From: Xenococcaceae cyanobacterium MO_167.B27
Lineage (GTDB): Bacteria > Cyanobacteriota > Cyanobacteriia > Cyanobacteriales > Xenococcaceae
Reading direction: 5' to 3'
Assembly: GCA_030065935.1 (NCBI GenBank)
Contig: JASJCP010000008.1
Location: 1 to 64,000 of the forward strand
Length of the DNA stretch: 64,000 bases
The first letter of the stretch is position 1. The number at the start of each line of letters is the position of its first letter. Under the pieces are notes generated by a model. The model worked only from the letters and a program-made list of their open reading frames with translations, was not told where the DNA came from and made no database searches. Shown here one piece after another: positions 1 to 9,081 of this stretch. The position numbers and the translations under genes were made by a program.

Positions 1-421
1 AACTATTCAATTCAATCTTATTTGAATTTATATATAAATTTTTATTATATCTGACCTTTTTTTTAGGACAAATGTATTGCCTTTGAGGATGAAAAATCAA
101 AGTTTTCAGTTAGCGATCGCCTGTTTTGTGATCTACTGACATTGGGTTTTATGAATCGGATCTGCTATAATTTATGATTGTCTATCCCTTTTCTGAGTTA
201 AGTACCAAGGGCAAAATTATTGGTAAATTCCCTATTGCAAGAGTATCTATCTCAACTATCCCTCTTAATTTTGAATAACTACTTATTAATCAACTTAAAA
301 ATACTTAAACATTAATTAACTTGTAGTTACAGCTATCTTTAGAGTCATGAGGTACAGATCGGCTAGATGCTGCACAAGAAATAATTAGGTAAACTTGGGT
401 ATAGTTCTTTAATTTGAGAAA

Positions 422-1033
422 ATGCCGAAGTTAAGTATATCTGAAGCAGCCTATTTGTTGGGAGTATCTACAGACACCCTAAGACGATGGGAAAAAGAAG
501 GCAAGATAACTTCTAGCAGGACAGAGGGAGGACATAGAAGGTATGACTTAACAAGTATTTTAAAAGACAAAGAAGATGAAGGGCTGACTATTTTGTACCC
601 TCGTGTTAGTACTCGCCCACAATTAAAAGACTTAGATCGACAAATAGCTGTTTTAGAAACCTATGCACAGATAAAAGGGTGGAAAAACTGCTTAACCCTT
701 AAAGATATAGGGTCTGGAGTCAACTACAGAAAGAGAGGCTTGAACAAGTTATTGTCTTTGCTCACAGAGGGAAAAGCCACTCGTTTAGTATTAACAACAA
801 AAGATAGGCTACTTAGGTTTGGCTCGGAATTAGTTTTTTCGATTTGTGAACTGTATTCCGTTGAAGTGGTGATTTTAAACAAAGACCCAGATTCTAGTCC
901 TGAAGAGGAGTTGGTCAAGGATGTGCTAGAGATAATTACGGTTTTTAGTGCCAAACTTCATAGCATGAGAAGTCGCAAGAATGTTGCTGAACTTCAAGAA
1001 AACTTAAAGAAATTAGCTGAATTAGAGCAATAA
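422..1033 (+). CDS. IS607-family serine recombinase (TnpA-type), MerR-like N-terminus
   Basis: Serine-type transposase/recombinase of the IS607 class. Residues 1-50 form a MerR-like DNA-binding helix-turn-helix (SISEAAYLLGVSTDTLRRWE, then EGGHRRY). From about residue 57 a resolvase catalytic domain follows. Its YPRVST motif holds the nucleophilic serine, where the family more often has YARVSS. The DRLLRFG arginine motif and a C-terminal ELVKDVLEIITVFSAKL helix are present. At 203 aa it is the normal length and looks intact. No TnpB follows it, although IS607 elements often carry one; the only TnpB here is about 52 kb away. A near-copy of a 13-base motif lies on both sides (391-403 and 1032-1044), and a strong hairpin follows the stop. 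It may be a solitary or single-gene element. Confidence 0.85.
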   Translation: MPKLSISEAAYLLGVSTDTLRRWEKEGKITSSRTEGGHRRYDLTSILKDKEDEGLTILYPRVSTRPQLKDLDRQIAVLETYAQIKGWKNCLTLKDIGSGVNYRKRGLNKLLSLLTEGKATRLVLTTKDRLLRFGSELVFSICELYSVEVVILNKDPDSSPEEELVKDVLEIITVFSAKLHSMRSRKNVAELQENLKKLAELEQ

Positions 1034-1406
1034 ACTTAGGTATAATAGGTTCATGCCAACATATATGACCATTATACCTAGCAATATTTATTCATTTCTC
1101 AACTCAATGGCTAATCTCTACTCAGCCATTGAAAAACATAAGCAAATATTATTTTTCAAAATTAAAAGTCTTTTTTGATTGCTTATTAATTATTTGATAG
1201 TCATTTCTTAATCTAACGGTGAAATTCTAGATCAGGGTAAGCCGAGAAAATACTGATGTTTAGAAATATCGAAAGAATAAAGATATCTCTAAATGTTTAG
1301 TGTGTCTTGGCTTCAAGCAGTTACTTGAAGCTTGTTGTTATCAAAAACCAGGCTTAGGTATCGGTAAATAAATAGCTGTTAAAAATAGTTAGAGCAAAAA
1401 TAAATT
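1034..1406. other. Intergenic region with stacked hairpins, no gene seen
   Basis: No coding sequence is convincing here. Besides the hairpin at 1037-1080 there are two more. One pairs 1259-1270 with 1282-1293 (11 of 12 positions). The other pairs 1310-1317 with 1324-1331 (gcttcaag/cttgaagc). This stretch must also contain the promoter of the phosphatase gene at 1407. I could not identify a convincing Pho box or -35/-10 pair. Confidence 0.5.
1037..1080. repeat. Inverted repeat (hairpin) just after the IS607 recombinase
   Basis: The arm taggtataat (1037-1046) is perfectly repeated in inverted form as attataccta (1071-1080). Pairing continues inward (ggt/cat against atg/acc) with two bulges, giving a stem of about 16 bp. 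There is no T-tract, so a transposon end or a protein-binding site is as likely as a terminator. Confidence 0.55.
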
Positions 1407-4400
1407 ATGAATTCTGATTCTATTCAGACTACCTTAGTGGGGTTTGCTTCTTTACCTGCGGATACTTTTGCAGAAGGTCCTCCATCTGGTGCAGATAATG
1501 GAAATGGAGAGCCTATCTCTCGTAATGGTCGCACAGGACCTTTTGAAGCGCAACCAGTACAAGGTTTTAGTGGTGTGCAGTTTGCTCCTAGTGGTAACGG
1601 TGCATTTTGGGTTTTATCAGATAATGGCTTTGGCGGACAGTCTAATAGTGCAGACTATTTGCTACGCCTGTACCAAGTCGATCCCAGTTTTGCTGGAGCA
1701 GAAGAGGGAGATGGTAGTGTTGAAGTACAAGGTTTTGTACAACTATCTGACCCCAATAATTTAATTCCTTTCGAGATTATCAACGAAGGTACAGAAGAGC
1801 GTTGGTTAACTGGTGGGGATTTTGATGTTGAATCTTTTGTGATAGATAGTAATGGTGATATCTGGGTAGGTGATGAATTCGGTCCTTATTTATTGCATTT
1901 TAATTCTGAGGGTGAGTTACTAAAAGCTCCCATACCTACTCCTAATATTACTAATTTTAATACTCTTAACGGTCAAGACCCTTTCGTTATTGGACACCGT
2001 GGTGCTAGTGGAGTTTTACCAGAGCATACCTTAGAAGCTTACGCAACTGCGATCGCCCAAGGAGCAGATTTTATCGAACCTGACTTGGTAATTACTAAAG
2101 ATGGTGTCCTGATCGCTCGTCACGAACCAATGTTAGATGATACAACTAACGTTGCTGAGGTATTTGGTGAAGAACGCAAATCTACTAAAATTCTTGATGG
2201 TGAGGAAGTTACTGCTTACTTTGCAGAAGATTTTACCTTAGAAGAAATTAAAATGTTAAGGGCGGTACAATCTCGTCCTTATCGTTCTCAAGATTTTAAT
2301 GGTGCGTTTGAAATTACTACTTTTGCCGAAGTAATTGAGTTAGTGCAACAAACTGAAGCTCAAACTGGGGTTAAAGTTGGTATATATCCTGAGACTAAAC
2401 ATCCTACTTTCTTCGATCTTCAAGACTTGTCTTTAGAGAAGCCCCTAATTGAAACACTACAAGAAACAGGCTTTACTGACTCTAACCGCATCTTTATTCA
2501 ATCCTTCGAGTTTCAAAACCTCATTGAATTGCAAGGGATGTTAGATGAAGTTGGTTTAGGGGATATTCCTCTAGTTCAACTTTACGGAAACACTACAGAA
2601 GATGCTAGTCCTGATGAGGGCTTTTCTGTTCCCTATGACATCCGCTACAATCTCGAACAAGGTAACGACCTAGCTGCAATTTACGGTCAAGAATTTTTAG
2701 ATGCGGTAGAAAATGGGATATCGGAGAATACTACCTACCGCGATTTAGATAATGCTGAAATTCTGCAAATTATCAGTGACAAGTATGCAGAAGGTGCTGG
2801 TCCTTGGAAGAATAATATCTTACTCCGTGAATCTCTAGATGAACCTGTAGATGGTAACGGTGACGGTGTTGCAGAAATCACCACTCAATTAACAGGAGAA
2901 GTAACATCTTTTATTGAAGATGCTCACGCTGCTGGTTTGCAGGTTCACCCCTATACCCATCGTAACGAAGAACGCTTTTTAACTTTAAATCCAGACGGAA
3001 CACCCCAAACTCCAGAAGCAGAAGTTCAGCAACTCATTGAAATTGGTGCAGATGGCTTCTTTACTGACTTCCCCGCTACTGGTGCTGCGGTAGTAGATTC
3101 TCTTGCTGGGGAGTTTGTCCAATCTCCCCAAAATCCCGATTTAGGAGATGGTATTGCCAACTTATCTCCATCTCGCGGTTTCGAGGGAATGGCATTTAGT
3201 CCTGACCGCATGACTCTGTATCCTCTATTAGAAGGTACTGTAGAAGGTGATCCTGAAAACGCCCTCCGCATCTATGAATTTGATGTTGCAACTAGTTCCT
3301 ACACTGGTTTGGTTGGTTACTACCCTACTACAAACGGTAATCCTATTGGTGATTTTACTCCCATCAATGATACTGAATTTTTAGTTATTGAAAGAGATGG
3401 CAGACAAGGAGAAGAAGCAGAATTCAAAAAAATCTTCAAAATTGATATCTCTAATGTGGATGAAAACGGTTTTGTAGAGAAAACAGAAGTAGTTGACCTG
3501 CTCAATATTGCTGACCCCAACGACTTAAACGGAGACGGAAGCACTACTTTTGATTTTCCTTTCGTAACAATCGAAGATGTAGTAATAGTTGATGAAAATA
3601 CTATCTTAGTTGCCAACGATAACAATTATCCTTTCTCTATGGGAAGAGAAGGAGATATTGATAACAACGAAGTTATCTTAATTGAACTTAGTGAACCTCT
3701 AGACCTCGATCCTAATCTTGGTGGTAATGCTTTCACTCCTACTTTCCTAATTAATGATGGTGATACTGCTCAAGCTAGTCAAATGACTGGCTTGAATGAT
3801 TATGAAGTCGATCCTTTCTTCACTATCGGGGAACAATTTGGTGATTATGCACCCCCTGGGATTCCTGATGGTTTGGGTGCTTTTGCTTTGGATGATGACA
3901 CTATCCGTATATTAGCCAACCATGAATTAAGGGCTAATGCTGGTTACACTTACACTCTCGCTAACGGTACTGAACTTACTGGTGCGCGAGTCAGTTTCTT
4001 CGACATTAATAAAGAAACCCTACAAGTAGAAGATGCTGGTTTAGCTTACGACACTATTATTAACCGTGCTGGAGAAGTAGTAGATGAAGCTAGCGACCTA
4101 GAATTTCAAGGTATCCAACGTCTTTGTTCTGCACAATACATTTCCGCGCATCAATTTGGTGAGGGTCGTGGTTTAGAAAATGCTATGTTCTTCACTGGAG
4201 AAGAAACCTTTGGTGGTACTGAATTTGTTATTGATTCAGAAACTAATACTATGTACGCTGTACCTTGGATGGGTCGTGCTGCTTGGGAAAGTGTTACTGA
4301 ACTGGATACTGGTACTACTGATAAAGTAGCTCTTCTAATTGGTGATGACCGCGAAGCTGCTCCCCTACTTATGTATGTGGGTGAAAAAGATACTAGTGAA

Positions 4401-5837
4401 AATGCTGACTTTTTGGCTCGCAATGGTTTAAGCAATGGTAAACTCTACGCTTGGAAACCCGATGGAGATGTAGCTGATACTCCAACTTTTTTTGATGAAG
4501 ATGGGGATGAAGTTGATGCTGATGATGCACCGGATCCTTTTGGGTTCAATGGTACTGGTAACAGTCTTTCTGGTACTTGGGTAGAACTAGATTACTATCG
4601 TCTCGACCTTGCTGGTACAGCAGTGGATACTGATGATGATGGTAGGATTCAAGATGAGATGGGTTACGACGACATGGGATTTGCTACCCAAGCTCAACAA
4701 GACCAATTATTTATAGATGCTGGTGGATTCCAATTCTCTCGCCCTGAAGATGTTTCTACCAATCCTTCTGATGGTACAGTTGCAGTCTTAGCTTCCACTG
4801 GAAGAGATAGCCGTTTCTCTGAAGATAGTTGGGGTACTACTTACAAAATTGATGTTGACTTTAGTACTGAGGGTAATCCTGTCACTGCACAAATTGATAT
4901 TCTCTATGATGGGGATGATGCTGGTGCTGGTAAGTTTGAAGGGTCTGATTTTGGTCTTCGTAGCCCTGATAACCTTGATTGGGCTGATGATGGTCAAATT
5001 TATATCCAAGAAGACCGTTCCTTTAGAGAATTTGGTTTAACTTCTGGGGAAGAAGCCTCGATTTGGCGTTTAGACCCTGAAACTGGCGCATTAACTCGTA
5101 TAGCTCAAATGGATCGTTTTGCTGTTCCTGAAGGTCAGACTGATGGCGACCCCGACGACATTGGTGATTGGGAGTCTTCTGGTATTTTAGATATATCAGA
5201 ATTATTTGGTGAAGACCCTGGTACTCGCTTTATCTTTGGTGTTCAAGCTCACAGTCTCCGTGATGGCATTATTGAAACAGAAGGACTGGTAGAAGGTGGT
5301 CAATTAGCTTTCTTAACTCAAGAAGAAGATGATAGTTCTGAGTTATACGATCTGGTATTTGGTACTACAAAACCTGACATCATTGAAGTAAATGATAGTA
5401 GTCAAATAATCATTGTTGTAGCTGGAGAGGGAGACGACCTAATCGATCTTAGCTTTGATGACGGTAATAATCGTGTCTTTGGTGATGGTGGTGATGATAC
5501 TTTCATTTTAGGTACAAGCGATCGCCTTTCTGGGTCATTAGGCAGCGATCGCTTTTTTGTTGGTTCTGGTGGTGACAACACCATTAGCGGTGGTGAAGGC
5601 GCAGACGAATTCTGGATTGCAACTGCTCAAATTCCTGAATCTGCTAATATCATTACTGACTTTACGAGTGATGAAGATGTTATCGGTATCGCTGGTTTAG
5701 GTATTGGTTTTGAAGATTTAACCTTTACTGACAGTGAGTTGGGGGCAGTGGTTTCTGTGGATGGTAATGAGTTAGCTGTGTTCACTAACACCAATGCAGA
5801 TTTTATAAGCAATGGGGAGTTCTTTGTTATTGTTTAA
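1407..5837 (+). CDS. Multidomain extracellular phosphatase: phytase-like domain with inserted GDPD, PhoX domain, RTX-like C-terminus
   Basis: A 1476-residue fusion of phosphate-releasing enzymes. Residues 1-185 and about 575-765 look like the two halves of an esterase-like/phytase-like propeller. Between them lies a complete glycerophosphodiester phosphodiesterase (about 192-560) with HRGASG (H197), E224-x-D226 and H239, the usual GDPD catalytic and metal residues. Residues about 776-1310 form a PhoX-type phosphatase, with RLCSA (C907) and TGEETFGG (E932, E933) placed where PhoX iron ligands are expected. The tail (about 1312-1476) has RTX-like glycine/aspartate repeats (GDGGDDTF, GGEGADEF) and a conserved beta-rich end. 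There is no N-terminal signal peptide, so type I secretion is inferred. The tail and its terminator are nearly identical to those of the gene at 9082. Likely role: stepwise phosphate release from diesters outside the cell. Confidence 0.85.
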   Translation: MNSDSIQTTLVGFASLPADTFAEGPPSGADNGNGEPISRNGRTGPFEAQPVQGFSGVQFAPSGNGAFWVLSDNGFGGQSNSADYLLRLYQVDPSFAGAEEGDGSVEVQGFVQLSDPNNLIPFEIINEGTEERWLTGGDFDVESFVIDSNGDIWVGDEFGPYLLHFNSEGELLKAPIPTPNITNFNTLNGQDPFVIGHRGASGVLPEHTLEAYATAIAQGADFIEPDLVITKDGVLIARHEPMLDDTTNVAEVFGEERKSTKILDGEEVTAYFAEDFTLEEIKMLRAVQSRPYRSQDFNGAFEITTFAEVIELVQQTEAQTGVKVGIYPETKHPTFFDLQDLSLEKPLIETLQETGFTDSNRIFIQSFEFQNLIELQGMLDEVGLGDIPLVQLYGNTTEDASPDEGFSVPYDIRYNLEQGNDLAAIYGQEFLDAVENGISENTTYRDLDNAEILQIISDKYAEGAGPWKNNILLRESLDEPVDGNGDGVAEITTQLTGEVTSFIEDAHAAGLQVHPYTHRNEERFLTLNPDGTPQTPEAEVQQLIEIGADGFFTDFPATGAAVVDSLAGEFVQSPQNPDLGDGIANLSPSRGFEGMAFSPDRMTLYPLLEGTVEGDPENALRIYEFDVATSSYTGLVGYYPTTNGNPIGDFTPINDTEFLVIERDGRQGEEAEFKKIFKIDISNVDENGFVEKTEVVDLLNIADPNDLNGDGSTTFDFPFVTIEDVVIVDENTILVANDNNYPFSMGREGDIDNNEVILIELSEPLDLDPNLGGNAFTPTFLINDGDTAQASQMTGLNDYEVDPFFTIGEQFGDYAPPGIPDGLGAFALDDDTIRILANHELRANAGYTYTLANGTELTGARVSFFDINKETLQVEDAGLAYDTIINRAGEVVDEASDLEFQGIQRLCSAQYISAHQFGEGRGLENAMFFTGEETFGGTEFVIDSETNTMYAVPWMGRAAWESVTELDTGTTDKVALLIGDDREAAPLLMYVGEKDTSENADFLARNGLSNGKLYAWKPDGDVADTPTFFDEDGDEVDADDAPDPFGFNGTGNSLSGTWVELDYYRLDLAGTAVDTDDDGRIQDEMGYDDMGFATQAQQDQLFIDAGGFQFSRPEDVSTNPSDGTVAVLASTGRDSRFSEDSWGTTYKIDVDFSTEGNPVTAQIDILYDGDDAGAGKFEGSDFGLRSPDNLDWADDGQIYIQEDRSFREFGLTSGEEASIWRLDPETGALTRIAQMDRFAVPEGQTDGDPDDIGDWESSGILDISELFGEDPGTRFIFGVQAHSLRDGIIETEGLVEGGQLAFLTQEEDDSSELYDLVFGTTKPDIIEVNDSSQIIIVVAGEGDDLIDLSFDDGNNRVFGDGGDDTFILGTSDRLSGSLGSDRFFVGSGGDNTISGGEGADEFWIATAQIPESANIITDFTSDEDVIGIAGLGIGFEDLTFTDSELGAVVSVDGNELAVFTNTNADFISNGEFFVIV

Positions 5838-5865
5838 TTTTAAATACCTCTAACTTAAACTTTAG

Positions 5866-5890
5866 GGTGAGCATTGGCTCACCTTTTTTT
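5866..5890 (+). terminator. Rho-independent terminator of the PhoX-fusion gene
   Basis: A perfect 7-bp stem, ggtgagc/gctcacc, closes a 4-base loop (attg) and is followed directly by seven T. The sequence from the end of the coding region through this terminator is repeated after the gene at 9082 (12254-12278). Confidence 0.85.
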
Positions 5891-5926
5891 CTGTAATCAG
5901 TATTTTTAATTGATCTGTGATGTTTA

Positions 5927-5966
5927 GGGAAAGGGAATGGGGAAAGGGAATGGGGAAAGGGAAAAA
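5927..5966 (+). repeat. G-rich short tandem repeat, 13-bp unit, about three copies
   Basis: The unit gggaaagggaatg occurs at 5927-5939 and 5940-5952, with a partial third copy from 5953. It lies upstream of the exoprotein gene. An open frame runs through it, but its amino acids look nothing like a signal peptide, so I treat it as untranslated. Confidence 0.8.
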
Positions 5967-6045
5967 GGAGATACTAAAACTGGTAAGATTACAGAGAATA
6001 AAGCTGATAAATTCGGTCTTCTGTCGTAGTTTATCCCCAAAAAGA

Positions 6046-8790
6046 ATGTCTCTTCAGCAAAGTTTCCGCTCTATCTTTCCATTGCTATTTCTTGCCACCA
6101 TCAATGGGGGAATTTCTCAAGCACAGATAACTCCAGATGGTACTATTCCTACTGTAGTTGAAAATTTAGGAAATATGGACAAAATCACTGGTGGTGAAAG
6201 AGTAGGTAATAACCTCTTTCATAGTTTTGAGCAGTTTTCAATCCCCGCAGGAAGGTCAGCGGTTTTTGAGAATGCTGCGGATATTCAAAACATTTTTACT
6301 CGCATTACAGGTAGTGAAGCATCTTTTATTGATGGTTTACTTAAAACCGCAGGAGGAGCTAACTTTTTCTTGCTTAATCCCAATGGGGTTATTTTTGGGG
6401 AAAACGCTCGGTTAGATGTGGGTGGTTCATTTATTGCTACTACGGCAGATAGTATTGTGTTCGCTGATGGTACAAGATTTGCTGTTACCTCACCCAATCA
6501 GAAACCACTTTTAACTATAAACCTTCCCATAGGGCTAGGCTTTTATGGTAATAATGGCAGTATTACTGTTAATGGTAGTGGTAATCAAATTACCAATGAC
6601 TCAAATTTTGCGCGGATAGAATTTGGTGGAACACCATCCCCGCTTTCTGTAAATGATGGTCAAACCCTAGCTCTAGTAGGAAACGGAATCAATTTTAATG
6701 GTGGTGTAGTTACCACTGAAGGTGGTCAAATTTATTTAAATAGCGTTGAATCTGGTGAGGTTAGCATTAATCAAACCGAAACTGGGCTTACTTTCAGCGA
6801 TGATGGTGTAACCAAATATCAAGATATCAACCTTAATCAACAATCTTTGATTGATGCAAGTGGTGAGACAGTAGGGAGTATTTCTCTAATTGGAGAAAAT
6901 ATTAACTTTAATAATGCTTCCTTCCTTTTGTCTCAAAACCAAGGTGATAATCCTGGTGGAGAGATCAACATCAAAGCTTCCGAATCTCTAACTCTTTCAG
7001 GTAGTTCTCCCGATGGTGAGATTTCCAGTCGTATTCGTTCAGAAGTGCTAAACACAGCAGGGGGAACAGGGACAAATCTAAATATTTCTTCTAACCAATT
7101 AATTCTGCAAAATATAGGCACAATCCAAACAGCTACATTCAGTAGTAGCGCGGATAGTGTTGGTGGTGATATTAACATCAAGGCAGTTGATGTTGTTAAT
7201 TTAAACGATAGTGTTATTAGTGCTGGCACATTTGCAGAAGGAAATGCTGGAAATATTAATTTATCAACATCTGTGCTTCAAATCAGTAATACGGGAAGTA
7301 TATTTTCTTCTACTGCAACAAGTCCAAATTCTCCTAATGTTGCCACTGGCAATGGAGGAAATATAACTATTACTGCTGATTTAATAAAGCTTAGTGGAAG
7401 TAGAGGAGACGCTAGCTCAACTATATCCTCATCATCCCTAAGTGATGGAGATAGTGGGAATTTAACAGTTACTACTAAGAATTTACAAGTAGAAGATGGG
7501 GGAGCTTTTTCTGCTTCTTCTTTTGGCAGGGGGAACGCTGGAAATATAACTATTAATGCTTCTGATTCAGTTAGTGTAAGCGGAAAAAATAACAATTTAG
7601 TTGCAAGTGACAATCCTGAAACTACTATTCGTGCTGCTGTTGAATCTGCAAGTCCGTCTGCTCAAAGAATATTTAGATTACCTGAAGTCCCGACTGGAAA
7701 TGCTGGAACCTTAACTATTAAGACCCCTTTGTTAAACATTTCTCACGGAGGAGTAGTCAGTGTTAGAAATGAAGGCACAGGCAGTGCAGGAATACTAACT
7801 ATCAGCACCAACACTCTAAACTTAGATGAAGTTGGAAGAATAACGGCTGCTGCATCTTCTGGATTGGGTGGTAATATTCTCCTGAATACTGATTCCCTCA
7901 ATATCAGCAATGATAGTAAAATTACTACCACTGCTGCTGGCAATAATGACGGTGGGAATATTACTATCAACACCACTAATTTAAGCGCAAAAAAAAACAG
8001 TCAAATAACTGCTAATTCCTTATCAGGAGATGGAGGAAACATTACTATTAATGCTGACTCCATCTTTCTCAACTCACGAGATAAAATTGCTGCTCAGTCT
8101 TCTTCAGGTGATGGTGGCAATATCAGAATAAATGCAGATCGCATCCAGCTAGAAAACAACAGCAATATTTCTGCTTCAGCAGGAGGACAAGGTGATGGTG
8201 GCAATATCACCATCAATACAGATTTTTTAATTGCCAATCCATCTGAAAATAGTGATATTACTGCTAATGCGGAATTTGGTACTGGTGGAGATATTAGTAT
8301 TAAAGCTATAGATGTTATTGGGATTCAATTTAGAGAAGAACTTACAGAATTGAGCGACATTACTGCTTCTTCTGATTTTGGTTTAGAGGGAACAGTTGCT
8401 ATTAGTAGTCCCGACAATAGAATTAATCAAATTGAATTTAAACCGACTCCCGATTTTATTGATGCTAATGCTACTCTTGCCAATAGCTATTGTAAAGCCG
8501 TTAGAGAAAGTAGTTTTATCGTAACTGGACGTGGTGGTCTTCCTCTGGCTCCTGAAGGAGAAATTTTACCAGAATATATCTGGGAGGATTGGCGAATTAT
8601 TGATTCTGAAACAATTGACAATGCTCCTGTTTCTGATGATAATTATACCCCTGTAACTGCAACTCCCTACAATCGAATTCAACCAGTTCAAGGATGGTAT
8701 GTTAACTCAAGGGGTCAAGTCGTATTAACTGCCGAGCCAATCATGCTAACACCTCAAGCTGCTATGAATAAACGTCCTGGTTGTAGGTAA
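6046..8790 (+). CDS. Two-partner-secretion exoprotein, filamentous haemagglutinin N-terminal domain
   Basis: Large exported beta-helix protein of the TpsA/FhaB type common in cyanobacteria. I chose the ATG at 6046 (914 aa) because it starts a typical signal peptide (MSLQQSFRSIFPLLFLATI, cut near ISQAQ). The open frame extends upstream to 5917 only through a G-rich repeat. The mature N-terminus carries the haemagglutinin/TPS secretion domain, with landmark stretches VFENAADIQNIFTRITG and NFFLLNPNGVIFGENA. Then come many repeats of the type GGNITINA/GNITI, expected to form a right-handed beta-helix. The C-terminus has paired cysteines (SYCKA and PGCR). No TpsB/ShlB-type outer-membrane partner is encoded in the window. 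Adhesion or surface function is possible; the substrate is unknown. Confidence 0.85.
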   Translation: MSLQQSFRSIFPLLFLATINGGISQAQITPDGTIPTVVENLGNMDKITGGERVGNNLFHSFEQFSIPAGRSAVFENAADIQNIFTRITGSEASFIDGLLKTAGGANFFLLNPNGVIFGENARLDVGGSFIATTADSIVFADGTRFAVTSPNQKPLLTINLPIGLGFYGNNGSITVNGSGNQITNDSNFARIEFGGTPSPLSVNDGQTLALVGNGINFNGGVVTTEGGQIYLNSVESGEVSINQTETGLTFSDDGVTKYQDINLNQQSLIDASGETVGSISLIGENINFNNASFLLSQNQGDNPGGEINIKASESLTLSGSSPDGEISSRIRSEVLNTAGGTGTNLNISSNQLILQNIGTIQTATFSSSADSVGGDINIKAVDVVNLNDSVISAGTFAEGNAGNINLSTSVLQISNTGSIFSSTATSPNSPNVATGNGGNITITADLIKLSGSRGDASSTISSSSLSDGDSGNLTVTTKNLQVEDGGAFSASSFGRGNAGNITINASDSVSVSGKNNNLVASDNPETTIRAAVESASPSAQRIFRLPEVPTGNAGTLTIKTPLLNISHGGVVSVRNEGTGSAGILTISTNTLNLDEVGRITAAASSGLGGNILLNTDSLNISNDSKITTTAAGNNDGGNITINTTNLSAKKNSQITANSLSGDGGNITINADSIFLNSRDKIAAQSSSGDGGNIRINADRIQLENNSNISASAGGQGDGGNITINTDFLIANPSENSDITANAEFGTGGDISIKAIDVIGIQFREELTELSDITASSDFGLEGTVAISSPDNRINQIEFKPTPDFIDANATLANSYCKAVRESSFIVTGRGGLPLAPEGEILPEYIWEDWRIIDSETIDNAPVSDDNYTPVTATPYNRIQPVQGWYVNSRGQVVLTAEPIMLTPQAAMNKRPGCR

Positions 8791-9081
8791 TAAGCTTCTC
8801 TGTCGAAAAAAAATCAGTGGTCAGACAAATAATACCACTTCTTCAGGCAACTATCTTAACTTCTACCATCCCCACCCCCTATTGATTCTTAAGAAATGCG
8901 GTGCGCGATATCGCAACAGCTTCCCTAGTCCCATCCCTTTCTTGACCTTGATGGCATTTCTTAACAGAAAGATAACCATTCTCTTTGTATTTCCTTAATA
9001 TTCCTTTGACAACATCAATAAAGAGCTTGAAAAAAGCGATCGCAATATTGTGACGCTCAAAAACTTAAATCAAGAGGAATT
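8791..9081. other. Intergenic region upstream of the tandem alkaline phosphatase
   Basis: No gene seen. It contains an 11-bp perfect inverted repeat, ttaagaaatgc (8889-8899) against gcatttcttaa (8954-8964), with a 54-base spacer. The promoter of the phosphatase at 9082 should lie here. Single CTTAAC/CTTGAC-like words occur, but not at the 11-base spacing of a Pho box. Confidence 0.45.

Noticed and set aside
8858..9000. Pho box in front of the tandem phosphatase
   Set aside because: CTTAAC and CTTGACC words occur, but not as adjacent repeats with 11-base periodicity, so this is not supportable by eye.
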